Assembly: GCA_944320415.1 (NCBI GenBank)
Contig: CALUHJ010000003.1
Coordinates: forward strand, 62,001 to 126,000
Direction: 5' to 3'
Length of the DNA: 64,000 nucleotides
Source of the DNA: an uncultured Bacteroidales bacterium
GTDB taxonomy: Bacteria; Bacteroidota; Bacteroidia; Bacteroidales; P3
The notes under the pieces were generated by a model. The model did not search any database, was not told the DNA's origin, and saw nothing but the letters and a program-made list of their open reading frames with translations. Both the position numbers and the translations under genes were made by a program. Positions 30,047 through 38,641 of the stretch are shown one piece after another. Each line of letters begins with the position of its first letter. Positions within the stretch are counted from its first letter, which is position 1.

Positions 30047-31579
30047 CTACTGATGTACCTCATCCAAAAGATCGTTCAACGTCTTCACCGGAGTAAACGT
30101 AATCAACGGAACCTCAACAAAAACAGTATTCCATTTCGCCATTGCTCCATTCCACAATCCCGGTCTTTCCTGTACTTTTATCCGTTCGGACCTCTGGGTC
30201 TTTTCAGTAATGAATCCTGCCGTATCATCAACAAAATCACTCAAACAAAATCTGTCTCCCTTGTAATCCTTCATGGAACAAACCAAATCAACGGGATTGA
30301 AATGTGTTGCATTGTTCAATATGGTCATCTGATTTTCGTCCGCCTTGTTGACTTGAGAACTTTCTATAATTTGTCTACTCACATTGCCTTTTACGTCTTT
30401 CACCCAAAAAGGACCTCCTCCGGCCTGATTCTCATTTTTTACCATACCGCAAACCCTAAGAGGTCTGTTTAGCATATCAAACAGATAATCAGCATAATCA
30501 TCTTCGGAAGGAAAATCATTTGATTGTCTAAGATTCAAACCAAGTTTTGACGAACACAGATTTTGAATTCGTAAAATTGTTTCCTGATTACATTTTTTTA
30601 GAATCAAGTTTCGTAAAAGCTCATCCAACTCCCGTTTCAAAACGATGAGAAAACCGCCCAATATCTTCTTGTAACGGTATGTTTCTGCCTTATATCTGTC
30701 GTGTGCCACATTGTCTATATTTTTTATGAATACGACATCGGCATCCAATTCCCCGAGGTTCTCTATCAAGGCACCGTGACCGGAAGGACGGAACAATATC
30801 TCACCGTCGCAATCCCTCACTATTTCATTCCGCATGTTTACCGCAATAACATCCGTTGATTTTTTCTGAACGGAATAGCTGACAATGTATTTCACATCAT
30901 ACATTTGTTCATAACAGGATTGCACCCTGCGGTAAAGAGCTTCAAACAAATCCCTGTGATTTTCCGATATCGTGAAATGAATTCTTACCGTTCTGTCCTT
31001 GCCAATGCAATAGTTCGCACCTTCAACAAGATGTTCCTCAAAAGCCGTTCTTATATCATGACCATATTTATGGAAAGGTATAACACCCTTGGGACTGGCA
31101 CCGTAATTCAGACCTTCCGGCAAAAGTATATGACGCACTATTTCCCTGTAATCCCTTTCCGTCAAACAGTCATGAAGTTCCTTTCCGTCTTTACGCAAGG
31201 ACTCCTCCAGCTGTCCTGAAAACGCAAAACGATCAATGTTGTCAATAGTTCTGCGTACATAAGCAGAGAGCATATTTTCTCCGCCCGTTTCACCGCAACT
31301 GTTCAGAAAATCATATAAATCCTTGAACATTCTGCTCGCTGCCCCAGAAGCCGGAACAAATTTCACAACCTTTGCATCCTTGGCGAAAGAATCATAAGCA
31401 TCCGCATACTTCGATGCCGTTTTCTCATCAATTCTTTCTATGCCGTCACCTACGACAGCCGCCCTATCCAATTTCACGAAAGGATAACCTACGCAAAACC
31501 TGTGCAACTGGTCTTCTACCTGTTGCACGGTCAAGCCCTGTTCCTTTATACGAATCAAATCCTTTTCCGAAAACTTCAT
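30047..31579 (-). CDS. DUF4301 family protein
   Basis: 510 residues, a Bacteroidetes family with unknown role. Seen are FVPASGAASRMFKDLY (about residues 95-110), reminiscent of a nucleotidyltransferase-type sugar-phosphate loop; GVIPFHKYGHDIRTAFEEHL; FRPSGHGALIENL; and KNIDNVAHD, a D-x-V-x-x-D-like segment. The overall pattern suggests a nucleotide-sugar pyrophosphorylase-like fold, but this is inference. The stop/start gap to glmS is 26 bases, so it is probably co-transcribed with glmS, and a link to amino-sugar metabolism is plausible. Confidence 0.85.
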   Translation of the reverse strand: MKFSEKDLIRIKEQGLTVQQVEDQLHRFCVGYPFVKLDRAAVVGDGIERIDEKTASKYADAYDSFAKDAKVVKFVPASGAASRMFKDLYDFLNSCGETGGENMLSAYVRRTIDNIDRFAFSGQLEESLRKDGKELHDCLTERDYREIVRHILLPEGLNYGASPKGVIPFHKYGHDIRTAFEEHLVEGANYCIGKDRTVRIHFTISENHRDLFEALYRRVQSCYEQMYDVKYIVSYSVQKKSTDVIAVNMRNEIVRDCDGEILFRPSGHGALIENLGELDADVVFIKNIDNVAHDRYKAETYRYKKILGGFLIVLKRELDELLRNLILKKCNQETILRIQNLCSSKLGLNLRQSNDFPSEDDYADYLFDMLNRPLRVCGMVKNENQAGGGPFWVKDVKGNVSRQIIESSQVNKADENQMTILNNATHFNPVDLVCSMKDYKGDRFCLSDFVDDTAGFITEKTQRSERIKVQERPGLWNGAMAKWNTVFVEVPLITFTPVKTLNDLLDEVHQ

Positions 31580-31605
31580 GTGTATATCAAACGAAAAGAA
31601 AAAAA

Positions 31606-33450
31606 TTATTCAACCGTCACGGATTTTGCCAGATTGCGCGGCTGATCCACATTTCTTCCCTTTGCAACGGCCACATAGTATGAAAGCATCTGCAAAGGTA
31701 TTATTGTAAGAAGAGGGCTCAGACATTCAATCGTTTCAGGTATCTCTATAACAAAATCGGACAAAGCCTTTATCTGTGTATCACCCTTTGTAACTATTGA
31801 TATTATTCTTCCGTTTCTTGCCTTTACTTCCTGAACATTGCTTAATATCTTGTCGTACATGGCGAACTTCGGAGCTATGACGACTATCGGCATTTCCTCA
31901 TCGATCAATGCTATAGGACCATGCTTCATTTCAGCTGCAGGATATCCTTCCGCATGTATGTATGAGATTTCCTTTAATTTCAATGCCCCCTCCATTGCCA
32001 CAGGGTAGTTGAATCCACGTCCGAGATAAATGAAGTTCTTGGCATAAGTGAAGACTTTGGACATGCTTTCTATGGAGTCCTTCAAAGCAAGTATTTCCTC
32101 TATCTTGTTTTTTATAAAAGCTAGTTCCGTCACCAATTTTTCATATTCATCCTGCTTTACAGTACCAAGTTCACGTCCTATTGCGAAAACCATCATTGCC
32201 AAAACTGCCACCTGAGTTGTGAAAGCCTTGGTTGAAGCCACGCCTATTTCAGGACCGGCATGGGTATATGTACCTGTGTCGGTGGCTCTTGCTATACTGC
32301 TGCCTACAACATTGCAAACACCGTAAATAAACGCACCTTTACTCTTGGCAAGTTCTATCGCTGCAAGAGTATCTGCCGTTTCTCCGGACTGGGAAATTGC
32401 AATCATGACATCATTTGGGAATATTACCGGATTTCTGTATCTGAACTCCGAAGCCACCTCAACTTCTACGGGAATCCTGCAAAATTGCTCAAAAAGATAT
32501 TTTCCTATCAATCCTGCATGCCACGAAGTACCGCACGCGGAAATAAGAATACGTCTTGCATTGCGAAAACGGTCTATGTGGTCTATTATTCCGCTTAACT
32601 TTATTTCCTTCAGCTCTTCATGAACTCTTCCGTTCATGCAAAGTGACAAGGCTCTCGGTTGCTCGAATATTTCCTTAAGCATGAAATGAGGATAACCTCC
32701 TTTTTCAATTTCACTCAAATCCATCTGCAACTCCGTTATTTCCGGAACTATGACAGAGTCAGAAAGATTCCTTATCTCCATTTCGCGGTCCTTTTCCATT
32801 CTTACAACCTCTTCATCTCCAACATAAACCACCTTGTTTGTATATTCTATTATAGGTGAAGCATCCGAACCGAGAAAATATTCCCCTTCTCCTACTCCTA
32901 TTATGAGAGGGCTACCCTTTCTTGCCGCTATCAACACATTGGGATTTTGTCTTTCTATCACTCCTATAGCATAAGCCCCTATCACTTGCGACAACGCACG
33001 CTGAACCGCATCATAAAGAGATAATTTGTGTTCTTTTTTTACATATTCTATCAATTGAACCAAAACCTCTGTATCCGTTTCACTCTTAAAAATATAACCT
33101 TTGTCTTTAAGAAATTGTTTAAGAGACAGATAGTTCTCTATTATACCGTTATGAATCAAAGCAATGTCCTTGCTCTGCGAGTAATGCGGATGAGCATTTA
33201 TATCAGACGGCTCACCATGTGTTGCCCAACGTGTGTGTGCTATTCCTATATTCCCACTCACATCCTTGTCACTACAATATTTTTCCAAATTATTGACCTT
33301 TCCCTTGGTCTTGAATATATGCAATTCTCCCTTGTTATTCAAAAGAGCAACACCAGCACTGTCATAACCCCTATATTCAAGTCTGTGAAGCCCCTTTATC
33401 AAAATGGGAAAAGCGTCCTTATCACCTATGTAGCCAACTATTCCACACAT
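31606..33450 (-). CDS. glmS: Glutamine--fructose-6-phosphate aminotransferase (isomerizing)
   Basis: 614 residues, full length. It makes glucosamine-6-phosphate from fructose-6-phosphate and glutamine, the first step to peptidoglycan and LPS amino sugars. The catalytic nucleophile is Cys2 (MCGIVGYIG). The glutaminase domain (HTRWATHGEPSD, HNGIIENY) is followed by two SIS domains (ISACGTSWHAG, SQSGETADT, LGRGFNYPVAMEGALKLKE) and the conserved end NLAKSVTVE. No glmS ribozyme is visible upstream; a standard promoter drives it. Confidence 0.98.
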   Translation of the reverse strand: MCGIVGYIGDKDAFPILIKGLHRLEYRGYDSAGVALLNNKGELHIFKTKGKVNNLEKYCSDKDVSGNIGIAHTRWATHGEPSDINAHPHYSQSKDIALIHNGIIENYLSLKQFLKDKGYIFKSETDTEVLVQLIEYVKKEHKLSLYDAVQRALSQVIGAYAIGVIERQNPNVLIAARKGSPLIIGVGEGEYFLGSDASPIIEYTNKVVYVGDEEVVRMEKDREMEIRNLSDSVIVPEITELQMDLSEIEKGGYPHFMLKEIFEQPRALSLCMNGRVHEELKEIKLSGIIDHIDRFRNARRILISACGTSWHAGLIGKYLFEQFCRIPVEVEVASEFRYRNPVIFPNDVMIAISQSGETADTLAAIELAKSKGAFIYGVCNVVGSSIARATDTGTYTHAGPEIGVASTKAFTTQVAVLAMMVFAIGRELGTVKQDEYEKLVTELAFIKNKIEEILALKDSIESMSKVFTYAKNFIYLGRGFNYPVAMEGALKLKEISYIHAEGYPAAEMKHGPIALIDEEMPIVVIAPKFAMYDKILSNVQEVKARNGRIISIVTKGDTQIKALSDFVIEIPETIECLSPLLTIIPLQMLSYYVAVAKGRNVDQPRNLAKSVTVE

Positions 33451-33495
33451 TATCTATTGATATTTATAATGAATAAATTAATCTATCTTGTTTTG

Positions 33496-33525
33496 CAAAG
33501 ATAGTAAAAAAATAACACCCCCAAA
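33496..33525 (-). promoter_or_regulatory. glmS promoter
   Basis: On the minus strand TTTG, 18 bases, TATCTTTG; about 40 bases of leader before the glmS ATG. Confidence 0.8.
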
Positions 33526-33578
33526 CTCAAATCTCTTTTTTTCATTGATATTCTTATTAAAGAACCAATAAGATTTAG

Positions 33579-33586
33579 TAATTTTG
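33579..33586 (+). promoter_or_regulatory. -7 element placed for a leaderless trpS mRNA
   Basis: TAATTTTG ends only 5 bases before the trpS ATG, so transcription would begin at or next to the start codon. No good -33 element lies 19-21 bases upstream. Confidence 0.5.
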
Positions 33587-33591
33587 CAAGC

Positions 33592-34587
33592 ATGGAAATA
33601 ATAGTTAGTGGAATGCGCCCGACAGGAAACCTGCATTTGGGGAATTATTTCGGAGCGTTGAGAAATTTCATAGAATTGCAAAACAATCACAATTGCTTCT
33701 TTTTCATAGCAGATTACCATTCTTTGACCACTCACCCGAATCCAAGTGATTTACATTCGAGTGTAAAGAAAATATTATCCCAATATCTTGCATGCGGATT
33801 GGATCCTGACAAGGCGACAATATACATCCAAAGTCAGTTGCCTGAAACAGCCGAATTGTACATGTTCCTGAACATGAACGCTTATTTGGGAGAATTGGAA
33901 AGGGTAACATCGTTCAAGGACAAGGTAAGACAAAATCCAAACAACGTAAATGCCGGACTGCTTACATACCCTACGCTTATGGCAGCCGACATACTTATAC
34001 ACAAAGCGACACACGTTCCAGTCGGAAAAGATCAGGAACAACATCTTGAGATGACACGGACATTCGCCGCCAGATTCAACAGAATATACGACACATCATA
34101 CTTTCCGGAACCTGTCGCATACAGTTTTTCCGGAGAACTGCTCAAAGTACCGGGGCTGGACGGCAACGGAAAAATGGGAAAAAGCGAAGGGGAAAACAAC
34201 GCAATATTCCTGGTAGACGAGCCAAACGTATTGAAGAAAAAAATAATGCGTGCAAAAACAGACATGGGTCCCCAGGAAAAGAACTCGGCAAAATCACCCG
34301 AAATAGAGAACCTGTTTTCTCTCATGAAACTCGTATCAAAACCTGAAATCATAGAGGAATTCGACAGACAATACGCCGATTGCACCATAAGATACGGAGA
34401 CCTCAAGAAACAGCTCGCAGAAGACATGGAAACATTCGTCGCACCGCTTAGAGAAAGAATAAAATCCGTAGAATCCGATGCGGCATACCTTTCAAAGGTA
34501 GCAAAGACAGGTTGCGAGAAGGCAAGGGAATCCGCAAAAAAAACAATAAAGGAAGTAAGAGAAATCATAGGATTCAAAACTTTCTGA
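33592..34587 (+). CDS. trpS: Tryptophan--tRNA ligase
   Basis: 331 residues. Class I synthetase that charges the tRNA-Trp encoded at 19.8 kb. HLGN at residues 15-18 is the HIGH motif and KMGKS at about 195 is the KMSKS motif; the N-terminus SGMRPTGNLHLGNYFGAL is exactly family-like, which fixes the ATG. It is first in a plus-strand run with yebC, rsmI and the NifX-like gene. Confidence 0.97.
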   Translation: MEIIVSGMRPTGNLHLGNYFGALRNFIELQNNHNCFFFIADYHSLTTHPNPSDLHSSVKKILSQYLACGLDPDKATIYIQSQLPETAELYMFLNMNAYLGELERVTSFKDKVRQNPNNVNAGLLTYPTLMAADILIHKATHVPVGKDQEQHLEMTRTFAARFNRIYDTSYFPEPVAYSFSGELLKVPGLDGNGKMGKSEGENNAIFLVDEPNVLKKKIMRAKTDMGPQEKNSAKSPEIENLFSLMKLVSKPEIIEEFDRQYADCTIRYGDLKKQLAEDMETFVAPLRERIKSVESDAAYLSKVAKTGCEKARESAKKTIKEVREIIGFKTF

Positions 34588-34624
34588 GTAAAGACAGACA
34601 ATAATAAATCAAATCAATAACAAT

Positions 34625-35365
34625 ATGTCAGGACATAATAAATGGTCAACCATTAAAAGAAAGAAAGGTGCCTTGGACAGCAAACGTTCCAAGATTTTTT
34701 CAAAAATCATAAAAGACATAACCGTAGCGGTTAAGGAGGGAGGTCCGGATCCGGACGCAAATGCAAGACTGCGTCTTGCGGTATCAAACGCCAAAGGTGC
34801 GAATATGCCGAAAGATACATTGCAGAGGGCAATAAACAAGGCAAGTGACAAAAACACTGCCGCACTTCAGGAACTGACCTTCGAATGTTATGCGCCGCAT
34901 GGCATTGCAGTATTTGTGGAATGCCTTACGGACAACAACAACCGTACCGTCGCTTCAGTACGCTCCATCTTCAACAAATTCGGTGGAACGATGGGTACAA
35001 ACGGCTCTTTGGGTTTCATATTCCAAAGAAAAGGAGTCTTCCAGATACCAATCAAAGACAGGGATGCGGACGAACTGGAGATGAGTTTGATTGAGGCAGG
35101 AGCAGACGAAATAGAACGCGATGATGATTACTTCACGGTGTACACAAAAATGGAAGACTTTGCCGCAATGCAGAAAAGTCTTGAAGAAATGAACATAGAA
35201 TGCGAAAACGCGGAACTGCAACGCATTCCCAATACCACGACCGAGCTGCCTTTGGAAGAAGGATTGAAGGTAATGAAACTGATAAACATGCTCGAAGACG
35301 ACGATGACGTTCAGGCCGTATATCACACCCTCGAAATGACGGAAGAACTGGAAAACGCGGAATAG
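34625..35365 (+). CDS. yebC: YebC/PmpR family protein
   Basis: 246 residues beginning MSGHNKWSTIKRKKGALDSKR, the family hallmark. Further motifs are GGPDPDANARLRLAV and CLTDNNNRTVASVR, with an acidic C-terminal half. Family members were described as transcriptional regulators; more recent work links some of them to ribosome stalling relief. It lies 37 bases after trpS and 4 bases before rsmI. Confidence 0.95.
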   Translation: MSGHNKWSTIKRKKGALDSKRSKIFSKIIKDITVAVKEGGPDPDANARLRLAVSNAKGANMPKDTLQRAINKASDKNTAALQELTFECYAPHGIAVFVECLTDNNNRTVASVRSIFNKFGGTMGTNGSLGFIFQRKGVFQIPIKDRDADELEMSLIEAGADEIERDDDYFTVYTKMEDFAAMQKSLEEMNIECENAELQRIPNTTTELPLEEGLKVMKLINMLEDDDDVQAVYHTLEMTEELENAE

Positions 35366-35369
35366 ACAC

Positions 35370-36116
35370 ATGCTTTACCTTGTCCCCACTCCGATAGGCA
35401 ACCTGGAAGACATGACTTTCAGGGCGGTGAAAGTGTTGAAGGAAGTAAGCCTGATACTGGCGGAAGACACCAGAACATCTCGCACTCTGCTCAATCACTA
35501 CGACATACACACGCCCCTGCAAGCTCATCATCTGTTCAACGAACACCAGACTGTAACGCCGATTGTCGAACGTCTCAAATGCGGAGAGGACCTCGCACTG
35601 ATAACCGATGCAGGTACTCCCGCCATTTCAGACCCTGGATTTCTGTTGGTGAGAGAGTGCGTGAAAAACGGCATAGAGGTCAGATGCCTTCCCGGTGCCA
35701 CCGCATTCGTACCTGCTCTCGTATGTTCGGCCCTTGCCTGCGAGCGGTTTTGTTTTGAAGGCTTCCTGCCACACAAAAAAGGCAGACAATCCAAACTTGA
35801 AGCCCTGAAAAACGAAACGAGGACAATGATTTTCTATGAGTCACCCCACAGAATCAACAAGACTCTGGAACAGTTCTGCTCCATATTCGGAGCGGACAGG
35901 CCCGCAAGTCTTTCACGGGAAATCAGCAAGAAATTCGAAGAAACGGCAAGAGGCACCCTGCAGGAACTGTACGAAAAATTCAAGGAAGGGGAAACTAAAG
36001 GCGAGATTGTAATCGTTGTAGGAGGCATGGAAAAGGAATCAAACGGAAAGTCAAACAAAAAACAAAAATATTCAAACGATGAAAATAGCAGTTCCAACGA
36101 GAGACAACAAGGTTGA
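35370..36116 (+). CDS. rsmI: 16S rRNA (cytidine(1402)-2'-O)-methyltransferase
   Basis: 248 residues. It methylates C1402 in the ribosomal P site using S-adenosylmethionine. The tetrapyrrole-methylase-like fold shows YLVPTPIGNLEDMTFRAVKVL, ILAEDTRTSRTLL, TDAGTPAISDPGF, LPGATAFVPALVCSAL and the FYESPHRI motif. The C-terminal tail is Lys/Asn/Ser rich (KSNKKQKYSNDENSSSN) and its last 38 bases overlap the start of the next gene. Confidence 0.95.
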   Translation: MLYLVPTPIGNLEDMTFRAVKVLKEVSLILAEDTRTSRTLLNHYDIHTPLQAHHLFNEHQTVTPIVERLKCGEDLALITDAGTPAISDPGFLLVRECVKNGIEVRCLPGATAFVPALVCSALACERFCFEGFLPHKKGRQSKLEALKNETRTMIFYESPHRINKTLEQFCSIFGADRPASLSREISKKFEETARGTLQELYEKFKEGETKGEIVIVVGGMEKESNGKSNKKQKYSNDENSSSNERQQG

Positions 36117-36432
36117 TGATCATTTCGGTCATTGCGAACATTACACAATCTATACGATAGAGAACAAACAGATTACAGCCAAGGAGACAATGCCCTCCCC
36201 TCAGGGTTGCGGCTGCAAGTCAGGCGTTGCAACCATACTAAGGGACATGGGAGTAAACGTGATGCTTGCAGGCAACATGGGCGAAGGCGCAAAAAACGTA
36301 TTGGAAAGCAATATGATAGAAGTGTACAGAGGTTGCAGCGGAGACACGGACAAGCTGGTGGAAATGTTTTTGGAAGGCATGGTATCCGACTCCGGAGAAT
36401 CCTGTTCAAGTCATCACGACTGTGCTCATTAA
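36079..36432 (+). CDS. NifX/NifB-type dinitrogenase iron-molybdenum cofactor-domain protein
   Basis: 117 residues: MKIAVPTRDNKVDDHFGHCEHYTIY, then PQGCGCKSGVATILRDMGVNVMLAGNMGEGAKNVLES and a His/Cys-rich tail. The fold is the small RNase-H-like domain that carries iron-sulfur or Fe-Mo precursor clusters in NifX/NifY, but no other nif gene is near. The CGC trio and the tail suggest metal binding. The start overlaps the end of rsmI by 38 bases in another frame. Confidence 0.9.
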   Translation: MKIAVPTRDNKVDDHFGHCEHYTIYTIENKQITAKETMPSPQGCGCKSGVATILRDMGVNVMLAGNMGEGAKNVLESNMIEVYRGCSGDTDKLVEMFLEGMVSDSGESCSSHHDCAH

Positions 36433-36495
36433 AAAGAAACAAAGAAAACGCTGTCGAAATATTCTGTAAATCAGAATAAGATGCTCAAAACAACA

Positions 36496-36536
36496 CAGAG
36501 GGCTGAATCAAAAGAATTCAGTCCTCTGTTTATTTC
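36496..36536 (+). terminator. Terminator of the trpS-NifX run
   Basis: Stem CAGAGGGCTGAATC / GAATTCAGTCCTCTG (one G-T pair) with an AAAA loop, followed by TTTATTT. Confidence 0.85.
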
Positions 36537-36783
36537 TTTCTTGCAAATCATTTACAATTTAAATTCTACACTTACTATATTTTGCAAATAATATATCCGT
36601 CATTCATCTGGAAAGTTTAAGAAATCTGTAGCTGAAAGCAAGCAAAAATAAAAAGTATAAAGAATCCCAAAATAATAAAGCGAACAACCAAATCTTCTTT
36701 CCGATTTTCATTCTTTTCATTCTTTACATCCGCCCCGTCCCAAAGGCTTTAAAACTACAATTATTTCAATGACTTGCGGACAT
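36537..36783. other. Gene-free A/T-rich stretch
   Basis: No credible reading frame, tRNA or hairpin is seen between the terminator of the plus-strand run and the predicted end of the minus-strand small RNA. It may contain regulatory sites that cannot be recognised by eye. Confidence 0.5.
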
Positions 36784-37033
36784 AAAAAAACGTGGGACTT
36801 TTCCTTATCGTATTGTGAGGTCTTCGACTACCTAAATAACCAAATAAGTAAAGCCCACGATTTTTTGATCGTGAGCGTCTACTGCTTAACTCTTTGGTTA
36901 TTTAATGCGAAAGTGTCGAAGTTCCACAATACTAAAGATAAGCAAAAACGCTTTTAATATGTCAGATGCACCTTTGTGCGATTAATTCATACGTGTGTTT
37001 CTTATATCTTACTCCTTTCTTTTGGGTTTATAT
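36784..37033 (-). ncRNA. Independent rod-shaped small RNA, candidate 6S RNA
   Basis: On the minus strand a textbook promoter (37040-37070) predicts a start near 37033. Bases 36963 to about 36785 fold into one long, imperfect rod: arms pair as GATAAG/CTTATC-type segments, TTGTGGAACTTCGAC against GTCGAAGACCTCACAA, AAATAACCAAA against TTTGGTTATTT, and the tip CACGATC..GATCGTG, with asymmetric internal loops. A run of seven Us follows (36784-36790 on the minus strand). About 180 bases of rod with a central asymmetric loop is the size and shape of 6S RNA, the RNA that sequesters housekeeping RNA polymerase; Bacteroidales are known to carry a divergent 6S. The identity is inferred; no sequence match can be tested here. 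Confidence 0.55.
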
Positions 37034-37039
37034 TGAAGG

Positions 37040-37070
37040 CAAAAATATACATTTTTACAATATCAACAAA
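37040..37070 (-). promoter_or_regulatory. Promoter of the small RNA
   Basis: On the minus strand TTTG, exactly 19 bases, TATTTTTG. No coding gene follows it, so it supports a stand-alone RNA gene. Confidence 0.75.
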
Positions 37071-37169
37071 ATTTTCATCTCATCAAAAAACCGATAATGA
37101 CACATTACTGCAATGCTCCAATCCAAACAATACGACATGTCAAACGAATGAAAACCATAAAAAAACAAC

Positions 37170-37208
37170 ATTCCGGCAAAATGAAATCAAATCATCATTT
37201 GCCGGAAT
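37170..37208 (-). terminator. Terminator after the RluA-type gene
   Basis: Perfect 11-bp stem ATTCCGGCAAA / TTTGCCGGAAT with a 17-base loop, followed on the minus strand by GTTGTTTTTTT. A second weaker hairpin (GATTCCG...CGGATTC, 37210-37250) precedes it. Confidence 0.85.
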
Positions 37209-37260
37209 TTGATTCCGTCTTTTTCTCTTCTGAAAAGAAAAAATCGGATTCAGAATTCAT
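37202..37260 (+). repeat. Intergenic word family, copy C
   Basis: Contains CGGAATTTGATT, identical to part of the copy at 42648-42659, and TCAGAATTCATTTTTTTC, a variant of the ATGAATCTTGATTC word on the opposite strand. Lies just downstream of the RluA-type gene. Confidence 0.5.
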
Positions 37261-37277
37261 TTTTTTCTTTTCTGAAT

Positions 37278-37967
37278 TCATTTCACCTTCTCTTCGAAGT
37301 ATTGCCACAAAGGCTCCCGAGGTACCGGTGCAACTATTTCGAGTATTTCCTTTCTGACAGGATGTACAAACCGTACGCGTCTTGCATGCAGGGAAATGGA
37401 GGACACCTTGTTGCTTCTGCCGAAGCCGTATTTCAAATCCCCCTTTATCGGACAGCCCATGTGGGCCAACTGAACCCTTATCTGATGATGCCTTCCGGTC
37501 TTGAGGTCTATCTGCAACAGATTGTAATAATCGCTTTTGGCTATCAGCTCATAGTCCAGTTCGGCATAGTCCCCGCGGTTTACATCCTTTGTCACATAGG
37601 ACTTGTTCTGTCGCTCGTTCCTCACAAGATAATCCCTGAGCGTGCCCGAGGGCGCAGGCGGTTCAGCCTTCACTATCGCCCAATAGGTCTTGCTTATCTG
37701 ACGTTCCTTTATCATCTTGTTCAGTCTGACCAAAGCCTTTTCCGTCTTGGCAAAGAGGACAACACCGCTCACAGGTCTGTCGAGGCGATGGACAAGCCCG
37801 CAATACACATTGCCCGGCTTGTCATACCGACGCTTGAGATAAGCCTTGACCATATCCTCCAGGGACTCATCCCCCGTCTTGTCCGAATGCACTATCTGGG
37901 AATTAAGCTTGTTGACCGCTATTATATGGTTGTCCTCGTACAGTATCTGACTTTCAAAACTGCTCAT
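37278..37967 (-). CDS. RluA-family pseudouridine synthase
   Basis: 229 residues. It isomerises uridine to pseudouridine in rRNA or tRNA; the exact target site is not predictable. The catalytic Asp is in HRLDRPVSGVVLFAKT (about residues 60-75), with the later GRHHQIRVQLAHMGCPI and FGRSNKVSSISLHARR motifs. No S4 domain is present, so it is the short type. It is last in the psd-cdsA run, 3 bases after psd. Confidence 0.94.
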   Translation of the reverse strand: MSSFESQILYEDNHIIAVNKLNSQIVHSDKTGDESLEDMVKAYLKRRYDKPGNVYCGLVHRLDRPVSGVVLFAKTEKALVRLNKMIKERQISKTYWAIVKAEPPAPSGTLRDYLVRNERQNKSYVTKDVNRGDYAELDYELIAKSDYYNLLQIDLKTGRHHQIRVQLAHMGCPIKGDLKYGFGRSNKVSSISLHARRVRFVHPVRKEILEIVAPVPREPLWQYFEEKVK

Positions 37968-37970
37968 GGT

Positions 37971-38627
37971 CTATAATGTGGCCAAAACAGACAATCCGCC
38001 TTTCACCTTATCCTCTATCTCTGCGTGAACCTGCGATTCAAGCGGTATGAACAAGTCAACACGCGAGCCGAACTTGATAAAGCCCAGTTCCGCTCCCTGC
38101 TGTACATACTCACCCTCCTTTGCATAGCACACAATCCTTCTTGCCAACGCTCCTGCTATCTGTCTGACGACCACTTTCTGCCCGTTGTCGGTCTCTATGC
38201 ATATGGTGGTACGCTCGTTCAATGACGAACTCTTTGGATGCTTTGCTATAAGATATTTGCCCGTGTGATAATTGGTATATGTCACCTTGCCCGATATCGG
38301 ATAACGGTTTACGTGGACATTGTTCGGTGACATGAAGGTGGAAATCTGAATACAGAGCGACTTTAGCACCTCAGGCTCATAGACCTGTTCAACAACCACC
38401 ACGGTACCGTCCGCAGAGCTTATTATCTGGTTGGGGTTGCGCACCAGGTCTCTCGAAGGTATCCTGAAGAACCTGACTATCGTTCCGGCCAAAAGGACTA
38501 TGACCGCAACCAATACAGTCCAAAACCAGTTCCATTCCTCCACAAAATAAACCAGAACGGCTATGACGGCTATCGCAACCGCTATCGCAACCGCACTTAT
38601 CTTGTATCCTTCTCTGTGTATATACAT
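37971..38627 (-). CDS. psd: Phosphatidylserine decarboxylase family proenzyme
   Basis: 218 residues, short bacterial form. It converts phosphatidylserine to phosphatidylethanolamine. Two N-terminal helices (ISAVAIAVAIAVIAVLVYFV and NWFWTVLVAVIVLLAGTIV) precede the catalytic body with SPNNVHVNRYPISG and RQIAGALARRIVC. The self-cleavage site that yields the pyruvoyl group is the Gly-Ser of KFGSRVDLFIP. It lies directly after cdsA, whose product CDP-diacylglycerol feeds this pathway. Confidence 0.94.
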   Translation of the reverse strand: MYIHREGYKISAVAIAVAIAVIAVLVYFVEEWNWFWTVLVAVIVLLAGTIVRFFRIPSRDLVRNPNQIISSADGTVVVVEQVYEPEVLKSLCIQISTFMSPNNVHVNRYPISGKVTYTNYHTGKYLIAKHPKSSSLNERTTICIETDNGQKVVVRQIAGALARRIVCYAKEGEYVQQGAELGFIKFGSRVDLFIPLESQVHAEIEDKVKGGLSVLATL

Positions 38628-38641
38628 ATCCTATCGTTTTT

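Noticed and set aside
33451..33591. Possible glmS ribozyme or riboswitch upstream of glmS
   Set aside because: The gap is short, divergent with trpS, and fully explained by promoters; no ribozyme-like fold is seen.
36769..36957. 62-codon open frame on the plus strand across the small-RNA region
   Set aside because: It reads straight through both arms of a long inverted repeat, has no promoter or recognisable family, and the promoter and U-tract support RNA on the other strand.
36778..36963. Long inverted repeat read as a MITE or IS remnant
   Set aside because: No target-site duplication or transposase is visible, only one copy is in the window, and a promoter and U-tract favour an RNA gene. 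Not fully excluded without a genome-wide search.
37209..37976. 255-codon plus-strand frame opposite the RluA-type gene
   Set aside because: Antisense shadow of an intact pseudouridine synthase with its catalytic motif on the minus strand.
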